A stretch of DNA of 64,000 nucleotides from positions 5,890,001 through 5,954,000 of the forward strand of contig CP136508.1 of the NCBI GenBank assembly GCA_008011715.2. Direction: 5' to 3'. Made by a program: the position numbers and the translations under genes. The notes beneath the pieces were generated by a model, which saw only the letters and a program-made list of their open reading frames with translations, was not told the DNA's origin and made no database searches. Of the stretch, positions 19,557 to 27,861 are shown piece by piece (position 1 is the stretch's first letter; every line of letters begins with the position of its first letter). Source of the DNA: [Empedobacter] haloabium (GTDB lineage: Bacteria > Pseudomonadota > Gammaproteobacteria > Burkholderiales > Burkholderiaceae_D).

Positions 19557-20651
19557 TTAGCGCAGGTTGCCGAGCACCTCGTGCAGTTCCAGCCGATTAT
19601 AAGCGGCCCGCATCGCATCGCGCGACGTGATCAGCTTCTTGCTGACCAGCTGAAACAGCGCATCGTTCAGGGTGCGCGACATATTGTCATCCTTGCGCTT
19701 CATGAAGTCCGCCGCCATATGCAGCTTTTCCGGCTCGGCGATAAAGGGCGCGACCTGCTGGTTATTATTGAAGACCATTTCGCTGGCCAGCACGAAATTG
19801 CGGCCGTTTTCGCTCGGCAGCAGGGCCTGGAACACCACGCCCACCAGCGCCGCAGCCAGCGCGGCGGCGCGCTGGTCGCGCTGCTCGGCCGGGAAAAAGC
19901 TCAGCAGTTTGGTAATGGCGCCCAGCGCGTTATTGGTATGCATCGTCGCCAATACCAAGTGGCCGGACTCGGCCGCGTGCAGCACCGTTTCCGCCGTGGC
20001 GAAGTCGCGGATCTCGCCGACCATCAGCACATCCGGCTTTTGCCGCAGGGCTTCTCTTAGTCCACTGGCAAAGTTGACAGTGTCGGTGGGTACCTCCTTT
20101 TGCGAGATAATGGAACGCTTGCGTTCCAGCGCATACTCGATGGGCTCCTCGATCGTCACGATGTGGGCGTTGCGGGTCGCGTTGATATAGTCCAGCATTG
20201 CCGCAATGCTGGTGGTCTTGCCCGAACCGGTGGGACCGGAGACGAGCACCAGGCCGTTGGACGCGTCCAGCAGCGTGCGCACGTACAGCGGCAGTCCCGT
20301 GCTTTCCAGGCTGAGGGGATGCAGCGGCAGGCGCCGGATCGACACGCCGACCTTGGTGCCGGAAGCCATGCGGTAGATATTGCAGCGGAAGCGACTGTCC
20401 TGCAAGGTCAGGGGGCGGTCCAGGGCCCGCTCGACAATCTTGTCTTCCCAATCCTCGTCGACCGCGTTGAGGAAAGGTTTCATCTCGCTCAACGTGACAG
20501 GCGCCTCGCGCAACGGTTGCCAGCCGCGCGGCGTCTTGACCATCGCCTGCGCGTCCTGTTCCAGGTGCACGTCTGAAAATGCCTGACCATCCTGGGCAAG
20601 CGCCGTCATCTCCCGCAGGAGGTCGATAGGGCTGGAAGATTGGTACGACAT
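19557..20651 (-). CDS. PilT/PilU-like pilus retraction ATPase
   Basis: A 364-residue secretion ATPase of the PilT subfamily: Walker A SGPTGSGKTTS, Asp box IVTIEEPIEY, Walker B PDVLMVGEIRD and His box HLVLATMHTNNA, in that order between residues about 145 and 240. The C-terminal part is short, as in retraction rather than assembly ATPases. The ATG at 20651 has AGGTG 8 bases upstream; a GTG three codons earlier is possible. It stands apart from, but close to, the type IVb pilus operon and probably powers its depolymerisation. Confidence 0.85.
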   Translation of the reverse strand: MSYQSSSPIDLLREMTALAQDGQAFSDVHLEQDAQAMVKTPRGWQPLREAPVTLSEMKPFLNAVDEDWEDKIVERALDRPLTLQDSRFRCNIYRMASGTKVGVSIRRLPLHPLSLESTGLPLYVRTLLDASNGLVLVSGPTGSGKTTSIAAMLDYINATRNAHIVTIEEPIEYALERKRSIISQKEVPTDTVNFASGLREALRQKPDVLMVGEIRDFATAETVLHAAESGHLVLATMHTNNALGAITKLLSFFPAEQRDQRAAALAAALVGVVFQALLPSENGRNFVLASEMVFNNNQQVAPFIAEPEKLHMAADFMKRKDDNMSRTLNDALFQLVSKKLITSRDAMRAAYNRLELHEVLGNLR

Positions 20652-20781
20652 TGGTTTCACCTGGAAAATAGAAAACAGTTAAGATTCGAAAAAGTGCCAG
20701 TTCAACAGTGTTCGATGTCAGTGGAGAGCATCGGACGCGGATTGGCCCGCGTTGCCTGGTAACGATAAAACTGTATCGATA

Positions 20782-20815
20782 ATTACAACATAATTTTACC
20801 TCGGTTAATTGTAAT
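20782..20815. promoter_or_regulatory. AT-rich inverted repeat between divergent genes
   Basis: ATTACAA (20782-20788) and TTGTAAT (20809-20815) are perfect inverted 7-mers 20 bases apart, in the most AT-rich part of the 247-bp gap between the PilT-like gene (minus) and the response regulator (plus). The arrangement suits a dimeric regulator acting on one or both promoters, perhaps the neighbouring response regulator itself. Not tested. Confidence 0.45.
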
Positions 20816-20898
20816 CCCGCCGTCATATAAAGAGTTTAGACAAGCGGCTGGATACCACGGCAGCACAATGCACATCAGAGGAAGTTGATCAATCGAAC

Positions 20899-21588
20899 AT
20901 GAAGATCGCATGCTACATCCGCAACTCCACCGTGTCCGACACCGTCAAAACCGTGCTCTCTCGGGCCAACCACGAGACGTCCCACTTTGACAACGAGGCG
21001 GCCCTGTTGCGCAGCGTCCGGCGCAGCCGGTTCGACCTGATCCTGATCGACATGGGCGCGGAACCGCGGGACGACAACAGCATCTTATCGTGGCTGAATC
21101 TGCGCACGGGGGACAATACGCCGGTCATTATCCTGTCTCCTTTACGCAGCCCGGAACTGGCAGCCCTGACACTGAACAGCGGCGCGGACGACTTCGTCAA
21201 CCGGCCGTTCGAAGCGGTCGAGCTGGTGGCGCGCATCAATGCCCTGCTGCGCCGCTGCGCCCCGCTGCAGGCGCGCCGCTCCATCTCGTTCGCCGGCTAC
21301 ACCCTGGACCGCGACAGCGCCAGCTGCACCTTCCAGGACCAGGCCATCGAACTGACCCCGCGCGAATTCTCGATGGCCTGGCTGTTCTTCTCGTCGCCCG
21401 GCATTTATATTTCGCGCGAGACCATCGGCGCCGTGATCTGGAGCGCGGACAGCGAAGTGGCGGGCCGCACGATCGAGCAGCACGTCTACAAGCTGCGCAA
21501 GAAGCTGCAGGTGGGCGAGGAAAAAGTGGTGATGATCCGCACCGCCTACTCGCAGGGCTACCGGCTGGAGCTGTGCACGCCCGAGTAA
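20899..21588 (+). CDS. OmpR-type response regulator with degenerate receiver
   Basis: A 229-residue protein: receiver domain (1-120) and winged-helix DNA-binding domain (130-226, ELTPREFSMAWLFFSSPG and TIEQHVYKLRKKL). The receiver keeps the phosphoacceptor Asp (LILIDMG, residue 51). It lacks the acidic pair expected near residues 7-8 (the start reads MKIACYIRN), and the usual Lys of the KP motif is Arg (VNRPFEAVEL). It may not be controlled by normal phosphorylation. No histidine kinase is adjacent. It faces away from the PilT-like gene and converges on the pilus operon, so it is a candidate pilus regulator. Confidence 0.85.
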   Translation: MKIACYIRNSTVSDTVKTVLSRANHETSHFDNEAALLRSVRRSRFDLILIDMGAEPRDDNSILSWLNLRTGDNTPVIILSPLRSPELAALTLNSGADDFVNRPFEAVELVARINALLRRCAPLQARRSISFAGYTLDRDSASCTFQDQAIELTPREFSMAWLFFSSPGIYISRETIGAVIWSADSEVAGRTIEQHVYKLRKKLQVGEEKVVMIRTAYSQGYRLELCTPE

Positions 21589-21596
21589 GCCCGCCA

Positions 21597-22082
21597 TCAC
21601 GATCCCCCCGCCATGTCGCCGCCATCCGCCAGCGCGGCCGCATCCAGATTCTTGTACACCTTCCACGCATACTTGACCCGCAGCGCCGAATCGCGCGCGT
21701 TGTAGGCCCCCACCGCTTCCCATGTGCTGCCCATGCGGCGCATATTGTCCGCCAGGATCCACGCCGCCACCTGGATGCTGGTGCACGGGTCGTACAGCTG
21801 CTTCTCCTCGATCCCATGCTTGCGCAGCATCGGCAGCCAGCGGCTGTTGATCTGCATCAGGCCGATATCGTAGGTGCCGTTCTTGTTGGACCGGTTGATC
21901 GCGTTCGGGTTCAGGCCCGACTCCGTTTTCGCGATGGCGTAGAGGAGGTGGGCGCTGACGCCGTAGTAGCTGGCGGCTTCTTCCCAGCAGGCGGAGGCTG
22001 GGGTGGAGAGTAAGGCCAGGGTTGCCGCGATGGCGGCTTGGCTGGCTGCTCGTTTGGCGACGGTTATGAATTTAGCGTTCAT
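21597..22082 (-). CDS. Lytic transglycosylase of the type IVb pilus cluster (R64 PilT-like)
   Basis: A 161-residue secreted SLT-fold enzyme. An N-terminal signal peptide (to about residue 31, TLALLSTPASA) is followed by the catalytic glutamate in AIAKTESGLNPNAIN and the SLT motifs YDIGLMQINSRWLP and AVGAYNA. It would open peptidoglycan for pilus passage; R64 encodes a comparable protein. The ATG overlaps the pilV stop by 4 bases. This is the last gene of the operon. Confidence 0.88.
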   Translation of the reverse strand: MNAKFITVAKRAASQAAIAATLALLSTPASACWEEAASYYGVSAHLLYAIAKTESGLNPNAINRSNKNGTYDIGLMQINSRWLPMLRKHGIEEKQLYDPCTSIQVAAWILADNMRRMGSTWEAVGAYNARDSALRVKYAWKVYKNLDAAALADGGDMAGGS

Positions 22083-23503
22083 TGGACATAGATAAATACA
22101 TCGTCGGTGCCACAGATCATCAGGCGTGCGTTCCTGTCTGGAACGATGATGCCTCGTGGGTAGACCTTGACCATTCTCTTGGCGTACTTCGAGTACGCTT
22201 CATAATTGCAATTTTTGCCGAGGGATACTTGTTCGGTCGACAGTGCGATGGCTGGTGCCGACATCCACTCTTCCGCTTCCATGCCTTTGGCGTAGATCGC
22301 GAGATCGCTTCTGATATCACCTGCGACTGCAAGTTCGCCTTTAATCGCGGCGTCGCGCTCGACTGCAAGATCGCCATTGATCTTGGCTTTGCGTTCCACG
22401 TAGAGATCCTGGCCAACATGCACGTCCAGATTCGTCCAGATATGGTCATCCGCGTGGATTGTGCCTTTTGAAACAATCTTCGTTCGTGCCTCTACGGTTC
22501 CCGCAGTGAGATTTTCTGGCACGTTGAAGTTGCCGTCGTTATCGACCGCGAGCGCCTTCCATCCGGAGCCGGTGAACATGAACGCGAGCCCCTTGTCCAT
22601 GGTCATTCGCACGTCACCAGGTTTGGCTCCCTTGACTGCAAGCAGGTCGTCATGATCAGCAACGGGGCTCTTCCAAGATGACGACGACCACCTTTCGTCT
22701 TTGCATGTCAATATCTCACGCGTATCGGGATCGATGGTTAGCCCGGCTTCAGTGGGACCATCGATGGGCTTGCACGGTGTCCCATCTTTAGCAAGGGCGG
22801 TACCGACGAACCTCAGCGCCGTCGACATTTGATTGGCTTCCGGCCGACCCGGCACGCGGCTGCGATACAGAAAATCAGCGGGCTGCTGCGCCGCTCCGTC
22901 ATAAAACAGGCTGGAAACCAGGTGGCCACCATCGTCTTTCTTGCCCTGCAATGCCGGCACCGTGCCCACGCATGGCTTGCCGCGGAACGCGGTAGTTTGC
23001 ATCTGCCACGACGCACCGCGCGCCTGTTCGAACGCCTTGCTGGCAATGTAACCACCGCCGCTACCAGCTTGTATTGCAATGGCTGGCAAGTCCTTATCGT
23101 CGATAGGGGTGCCGGCCGTCGTGACGATCAGCGCGTCGAGCTGGTTAGGATAAAACTTGGGGTCCGGCCGCCGGACCAGCACGCAGGTGCCTTGGCCATA
23201 GCCATTGGTGTCCGCAAAGCCTGCTGGCAGGAATTTGCCCGTCCGAAGCTGTTCCAGCGTGATGGGCAGAACGGTGGCCGCCGTGGGGGTTCCCGCGACC
23301 ACGCCCGCAAAATTCGCGTCGAGATAGCGGCGTGCCGCGTCAACCACCTGCGCCTGGTAGTTGGCGGTCTGCTGGACTTTCATATCGTCGAGCGAGCGGT
23401 CGACCAGGCTGGCCAGGCCCACCAGCAGCACGGCACCGATGGCCAGTGCCGCCAGCACCTCGATCAACGTCATGCCGCGCTGGCGTGCGTCTATGCGCTT
23501 CAT
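22079..23503 (-). CDS. pilV: PilV-like minor pilin / tip adhesin
   Basis: A 474-residue protein with a prepilin-type N-terminus (RQRGMTLIEVLAALAIGAVLLVG, cleavage after the Gly, Glu at position 5) like the PilV tip protein of R64-type pili. The N-terminal half matches the conserved pilin shaft part; the C-terminal half is variable and should bind the target. In the 3' part the DNA is clearly poorer in GC than its neighbours (61 G+C of 120 bases at 22081-22200). No shufflon repeats or Rci recombinase are seen, so the C-terminus appears fixed. The ATG overlaps the pilM stop by 4 bases. Confidence 0.85.
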   Translation of the reverse strand: MKRIDARQRGMTLIEVLAALAIGAVLLVGLASLVDRSLDDMKVQQTANYQAQVVDAARRYLDANFAGVVAGTPTAATVLPITLEQLRTGKFLPAGFADTNGYGQGTCVLVRRPDPKFYPNQLDALIVTTAGTPIDDKDLPAIAIQAGSGGGYIASKAFEQARGASWQMQTTAFRGKPCVGTVPALQGKKDDGGHLVSSLFYDGAAQQPADFLYRSRVPGRPEANQMSTALRFVGTALAKDGTPCKPIDGPTEAGLTIDPDTREILTCKDERWSSSSWKSPVADHDDLLAVKGAKPGDVRMTMDKGLAFMFTGSGWKALAVDNDGNFNVPENLTAGTVEARTKIVSKGTIHADDHIWTNLDVHVGQDLYVERKAKINGDLAVERDAAIKGELAVAGDIRSDLAIYAKGMEAEEWMSAPAIALSTEQVSLGKNCNYEAYSKYAKRMVKVYPRGIIVPDRNARLMICGTDDVFIYVQ

Positions 23504-23991
23504 TGCGCCCCCGCCAGCCAGACCGGCACGCCATCGGCCAGTGCACGACGCGCCAGCAGGGGTGCCAGCGCAACATGGGTGTCGCCTTCGGCCGGCGAAT
23601 GCAGCATGCCAGTCGCCTGCCGGTACGTGCCTGCCATCAGCGAGTTATGCGAGTATCTGGCCAGCGCCGCGCCCACGTCCGCGCCCGGCGCCTTCATACC
23701 GTAGATGTAAATGGTGCCGTCGGCCGTGCGGTAGTTGTTCCACTGCCCGTCCGCCAGCGTCGACCAGCCGCGCAGCGCGCCTTCCGCACGCAGCGTAGCC
23801 AGGTCGACGGCGGTATCGCGCTGGTCGTCATGCGCGCTGAAGTACCGCACCACGGCGGCGCGATAGATCGCCATGCTCTCCACCTGCGCCGCCACGCTGG
23901 CCCGCTGCTCCAACCGTTCGGTCGGCTGCGTGAAATGAGCCATGGCGCCGATCAGCGAGACGATCACCGTCGATAACGCGATACTCCACAT
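23500..23991 (-). CDS. pilM: PilM-like small pilus protein (R64 type)
   Basis: A 163-residue protein with one N-terminal membrane span (MWSIALSTVIVSLIGAMAHF) and a soluble remainder. Size, topology and position just before pilV agree with PilM of R64-type type IVb pili, not the actin-like PilM of type IVa pili. Its exact role is not known. It is coupled to pilV by a 4-base overlap and lies about 30 bases after pilS. Confidence 0.7.
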   Translation of the reverse strand: MWSIALSTVIVSLIGAMAHFTQPTERLEQRASVAAQVESMAIYRAAVVRYFSAHDDQRDTAVDLATLRAEGALRGWSTLADGQWNNYRTADGTIYIYGMKAPGADVGAALARYSHNSLMAGTYRQATGMLHSPAEGDTHVALAPLLARRALADGVPVWLAGAQ

Positions 23992-24020
23992 TCTCAGGTC
24001 CTTTCGTTTCGCTAGAGGCT

Positions 24021-24581
24021 TTAGGACGCGGTAAAAGTCACATCATTGCTAGCGGCGCTGCACACCTCTTGAGCCTTCGCCGCCTTCACGGGGAACTCGT
24101 CGGCGATGTTTTTTCCCTGAGCAACCGAGGTCCAACCGCTGGCGCCACTCACCACATTCATACATACTTCCTTTGGCAGCCCGGCATAAACGATCGTAAA
24201 CGCGGACGTGTCTCCCGTCACCGTCACGGTACCGCCCCAGCTGTTGGTAATCCCGTCAGTGCCGCTGCGTGTCAATGTGGAAGGCACAGCACTGGCCGCG
24301 ATAAGAGCGCCGTTCATACTTGTGGTGCCATACGTCTGCCCCAGATACAGCTTACGTACCGCCGTGCGCAGCGACACTATCTCCTCGCTCGTCTGATTCG
24401 ACTTGGCACTACCAAACGCCCCATTCAACAAAGAAACCGCCCCCAGTACGACAACGGCCGCCACGCCCAGGTAGGCAATGGCCTCCAGCAGCGAAGCGCC
24501 GCGCTGTCGCCGCGCCCCGACCGGACGCTTGGCCGTCGTGGTGGCGCCGACAGAATTACGTTGTTGGTGCATGCTGTTCAT
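24021..24581 (-). CDS. pilS: Type IVb major prepilin PilS
   Basis: A 186-residue prepilin. The long (28-residue) basic leader ends at RRQRG and the mature protein begins ASLLEAIAYLGVAAVVVLG, with Glu at position 5 and the hydrophobic assembly helix. The two cysteines (KEVCMNVV and QEVCSAAS) bracket a C-terminal D-region, as in type IVb pilins. The ATG at 24581 has GGAG 8 bases upstream. No prepilin peptidase (PilU) gene is found in this cluster, so processing must use one elsewhere. Confidence 0.9.
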   Translation of the reverse strand: MNSMHQQRNSVGATTTAKRPVGARRQRGASLLEAIAYLGVAAVVVLGAVSLLNGAFGSAKSNQTSEEIVSLRTAVRKLYLGQTYGTTSMNGALIAASAVPSTLTRSGTDGITNSWGGTVTVTGDTSAFTIVYAGLPKEVCMNVVSGASGWTSVAQGKNIADEFPVKAAKAQEVCSAASNDVTFTAS

Positions 24582-24642
24582 GATGTGACTCCGGATTCCA
24601 TGGGTTGGTTGATGACTACACTGGTATTTCAAAAAATCGTTG

Positions 24643-25719
24643 CTACTGCACGCCGCGCGCCATCGTGGCGATCTCCTGCTGGATGCCGAAAAAGCCCGAC
24701 ACCAGCCACGCGATCACCAGCGCCAGCGTGACGATGGCAAAGCCGTTCAGCACCTTCATGCGCAGGGCGATGGTCTCGACGCCCTCCTCCATCCATTCGG
24801 TCGCCAGGAGCTTCAGCGCCTCGGAAAAGCCCTTGTACTCGGCGTACACGCACAAATCGTCGATGACTTCGCGCGACGGGAACACGTAGCCGGCATTCCT
24901 CAGCGCCTCGCCGCAGTTCAGGCCGGAGCGCACGCCCAGCAGCGCGCCGTCGAGCCGTTCGCGCAGCCACGGCTGCGCCATGCCGGACAGCCGCAGCAGC
25001 GACTTCTCCACCGTCACGCCGGCCGACTGCAGGGCCGAGAAGGCCATCAGGAAACCGCTGCCCACCACCAGCCGGTAGATCGAGTACGGCGCGAAGCGGT
25101 CGGCGAACACGCGCGCGTCGCCGCGCCACAGCGGCATCGAGACGAACAGCGCCACCAGCAGCGCCAGCGCCAGCACGACCGTCGGCAGCATCCAGTTCTG
25201 CACCCAGACCGACATCAGGTACAGCGAGCGCGCCGTGCCGTGCCACAGGTTCGGGTCCATCATCTGAGTGAACTGCGGGATCACGCGGGTTCCAAACATC
25301 CAGATATAACCGGCCGTCAGCGCCAGCACCGCCAGCGGATAGGCGATGCCGCCGATGATCGTGCTCTTGATGCGGCGCGATGCCTGCACCACGTCCACCA
25401 CCGCCAGCAAGGTCGATTCCAGCCGGCCGGACTGCTCGCCGGCCATGATGATCATCTGCTCCGTGCGTGGCACCCACCATGCCAGCCCGTCCGACAGCAG
25501 GTGGCCGTTCTGCACCATGCGGCGGCAGTCGTCCAGCACCAGCGCCAGCGGCTCGTTGGGCTTGCGTTCGTTGTCGGAGGCGCGCTTGCGCAGGTCTTCC
25601 AGGATCTTCAACAGCGGCAGGCCGCTGGCCAGCATCTTGGCGATCTTGCGGTACAGGCGCAGGCGCACGCTGTCGGTGAACTGGGTGCGCGCCCACCAGC
25701 GGTTGACGTCAACGCGCAT
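24643..25719 (-). CDS. pilR: Type IVb pilus inner-membrane platform protein PilR
   Basis: A 358-residue polytopic protein of the GspF/T2SF family with two repeated domains separated by membrane spans (around residues 165-215 and at the C-terminus, VTLALVIAWLVSGFFG). MAGEQSGRLESTL is the family signature. It anchors the PilQ ATPase and guides pilin assembly. The ATG lies 11 bases inside the end of pilQ, so the two are coupled. Confidence 0.9.
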   Translation of the reverse strand: MRVDVNRWWARTQFTDSVRLRLYRKIAKMLASGLPLLKILEDLRKRASDNERKPNEPLALVLDDCRRMVQNGHLLSDGLAWWVPRTEQMIIMAGEQSGRLESTLLAVVDVVQASRRIKSTIIGGIAYPLAVLALTAGYIWMFGTRVIPQFTQMMDPNLWHGTARSLYLMSVWVQNWMLPTVVLALALLVALFVSMPLWRGDARVFADRFAPYSIYRLVVGSGFLMAFSALQSAGVTVEKSLLRLSGMAQPWLRERLDGALLGVRSGLNCGEALRNAGYVFPSREVIDDLCVYAEYKGFSEALKLLATEWMEEGVETIALRMKVLNGFAIVTLALVIAWLVSGFFGIQQEIATMARGVQ

Positions 25720-27355
25720 CGCGGCCTCCCGTCACATCGCTCACTACCGCCAGGCGCCGGGCCGGCTGGCCAGCGGAAAGCGTCAGGTGACCCACCACCT
25801 TTTCCGCCATGCGCGGATCGATCAGCCCCGCCGCCACCTTGTCGATGGCGTGATCGACGATGGTGCGGCCGTTCAGCTCCTGCAGCCAGTAGGCCAGCGC
25901 CGCGCTCTTCTCGCCCTGGCGGATGTAGCGGAAGAACTGGTCGTCCGGCACGATCATCTCGGCGATGACGGTGCGGCCCGTGGTGCCGTGACCGCCGCAG
26001 TGCGGGCAACCGGGACCCGTCAGGAACACCTGGCGCAGGTCCGGCACCACTTGCCGCACCCGCTCCGTCAGCGCGGCCGGCAGGGCGCCCGGCACGGAGG
26101 CCAGCGGCACCTTGCACTCGGGGCACAGCGCCTTCACCAGACGCTGGCTGATCAGGCCCGTGATGACGGTGTGGTCGGCCACCAGGCTGGTTGGCAGGCC
26201 CAGGTCGAGCAGGCGGTCGACGATGCCCATTGCACTGTTGGCATGCACGGTGGTCCAGACCTGGTGGCCCGTCATCGCCGCGCGCAGCGCGTTCTGGGCC
26301 GAGGCGCGGTCGCGCACTTCGCCGATCATGATCGTGTCCGGGTCCAGCCGCATCGCGTTCGAGATCGCCGCCGCGAACAGGCGCGCGCGCTCCTCTTCCG
26401 AGCCGGCATTGGTGACGGAGGTCTGGATGGCGCCGTCGATCGGGTACTCGACCGGGTCTTCCACCGTCAGCACGTGCAGCCGGCCGCAGGCTTCCAGCAG
26501 CTCGCCGGACAGCACACGCTGCAGGGTGGTCGACTTGCCCGAGCCGGTCGGGCCGCTGATGATGTTCAGGCCGATCGGTTGTTCCTTCAACTGCTGCAGC
26601 ACGGCCACGTGGGCCGGGCTGAAGCCGAGCGGGTGCAGGTCGACGTTGTCGCCGGCATCGTTGTACAGCAGGCGCAGCACCATCAGCGTGCCTTCGCTGG
26701 TGGGCACCGTGGCGATGCGCACGCCGAACAGGCCCGGCGGCAGCTTGTCGCGGTCGGCGATGCTGGCATCCTGGCGCTCGGACGGCTTATAGGAACTGTC
26801 GGAGACCGACGTCATCGCGCCATACAGCGTGGCCAGCAGGCGCTCGCCGTACTCGCGGGTCTGGCCGCCCACCGGCACCAGGTCGTTGTGGATGCGGAAG
26901 TGGATCTCGGTGCTGTCCTTGCGCACGCGGATGTGGATGTCCGACGCGCGCGCGTTGCAGGCCCGGCTCAAGAGGTCCTTGGCCGTCACCTGCATCATCG
27001 AGTGTTCCTGGTGGCGGTCCAGCTGCACGCCGGGCGTGTTCTGGTTCAGCCGGCGCACGGTTTCGATGCGCACGTACACGACCTGGAACGGGCAGCCCAT
27101 GCGTTGCAGGCGTGCCTGGTACGACAGCACGTGCACGTTCAGGCTCTGGCCCTCCGCCACCAGCAGGCGGCCGTCCTCGAGCAGGCAAAGCAGCTTGCGC
27201 TCCTCCGCGCTGGCCTCGAACGGGCCGGCGTGGCTGCGCACCTGCGCATGCTGGAAATCCGTCATGTCGCCTCCCGCTTCCGGCGGCTGGGCGGCGATGC
27301 TGGCGCGCGAAGGCGACAGCAAGCCGGCCGCCTGCCTGGCCAGCCGCAATGTCAT
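25709..27355 (-). CDS. pilQ: Type IVb pilus assembly ATPase PilQ
   Basis: A 548-residue GspE-type hexameric ATPase, named as in R64 (not the secretin of the same name). It has Walker A ISGPTGSGKSTT, the Asp box VLTVEDPVEYP, Walker B PDTIMIGEVRD and His box HQVWTTVHANSA between residues about 265 and 380. A C-terminal four-cysteine zinc motif (CPECK ... CPHCGG) is typical of assembly ATPases. The start overlaps the pilP stop by 4 bases. Confidence 0.92.
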   Translation of the reverse strand: MTLRLARQAAGLLSPSRASIAAQPPEAGGDMTDFQHAQVRSHAGPFEASAEERKLLCLLEDGRLLVAEGQSLNVHVLSYQARLQRMGCPFQVVYVRIETVRRLNQNTPGVQLDRHQEHSMMQVTAKDLLSRACNARASDIHIRVRKDSTEIHFRIHNDLVPVGGQTREYGERLLATLYGAMTSVSDSSYKPSERQDASIADRDKLPPGLFGVRIATVPTSEGTLMVLRLLYNDAGDNVDLHPLGFSPAHVAVLQQLKEQPIGLNIISGPTGSGKSTTLQRVLSGELLEACGRLHVLTVEDPVEYPIDGAIQTSVTNAGSEEERARLFAAAISNAMRLDPDTIMIGEVRDRASAQNALRAAMTGHQVWTTVHANSAMGIVDRLLDLGLPTSLVADHTVITGLISQRLVKALCPECKVPLASVPGALPAALTERVRQVVPDLRQVFLTGPGCPHCGGHGTTGRTVIAEMIVPDDQFFRYIRQGEKSAALAYWLQELNGRTIVDHAIDKVAAGLIDPRMAEKVVGHLTLSAGQPARRLAVVSDVTGGRDAR

Positions 27356-27861
27356 CGCACCACTCCGCGCGTGGCCGGCATCGGCAGCGCCAGGCCGGGG
27401 CTTGGGTAGTTCGGATTGAATTCCGTGCTGTTCTGGGTGAAGCCGGCCAGCCGCACGCGCTTGGCGCCCGGCGCCTGCGCCAGCACGGCGTTCGGCTCCA
27501 CCGCCAGGATGCGCATGCCGTTCGGCAGCACGCTACCGGCCTGCACGTCGAGCATGCTGCCGTCGGACAGTTCCAGCGTCGCATACAGCGCCTTGCCCAG
27601 CCCCTCGATGGCGCGCACCACCGGCTGGCCGACGACCGGCGGCGCGCTGATCGCCACGCCCATCGCCTGCTTGGCCGCGATCTCGTTCTGCTTGGCGATG
27701 ATGGACGACTGCACCTCCAGCTGCTTCTCGCGCGCCTTTAGCAGCAGCGTTTCCGCCTCGATGCGGGTCAGCGTGGCCGCCGTGGTCTGGGCCAGCGCCG
27801 CGCCGGTGGTCAGCAGGCCGGCCAAGATAAAGGCCAGCTTGATGGGTCGATCATTTCGCAT
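27352..27861 (-). CDS. pilP: Type IVb pilus biogenesis protein PilP
   Basis: A 169-residue periplasmic protein with a signal peptide (residues 1-25, LAFILAGLLTTGAALA), a helical stretch of about 45 residues, and a small beta domain resembling the secretin-docking domain of GspC/PilP proteins (LELSDGSMLDVQAGSVLPNGMRI). It probably links the inner-membrane platform to the PilN secretin. It overlaps pilO and pilQ on either side. Confidence 0.82.
   Translation of the reverse strand: MRNDRPIKLAFILAGLLTTGAALAQTTAATLTRIEAETLLLKAREKQLEVQSSIIAKQNEIAAKQAMGVAISAPPVVGQPVVRAIEGLGKALYATLELSDGSMLDVQAGSVLPNGMRILAVEPNAVLAQAPGAKRVRLAGFTQNSTEFNPNYPSPGLALPMPATRGVVR

Noticed and set aside
22079..23503. Shufflon in pilV
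   Set aside because: No repeated inverted 19-bp crossover sites, no alternative C-terminal segments and no Rci-type recombinase nearby.
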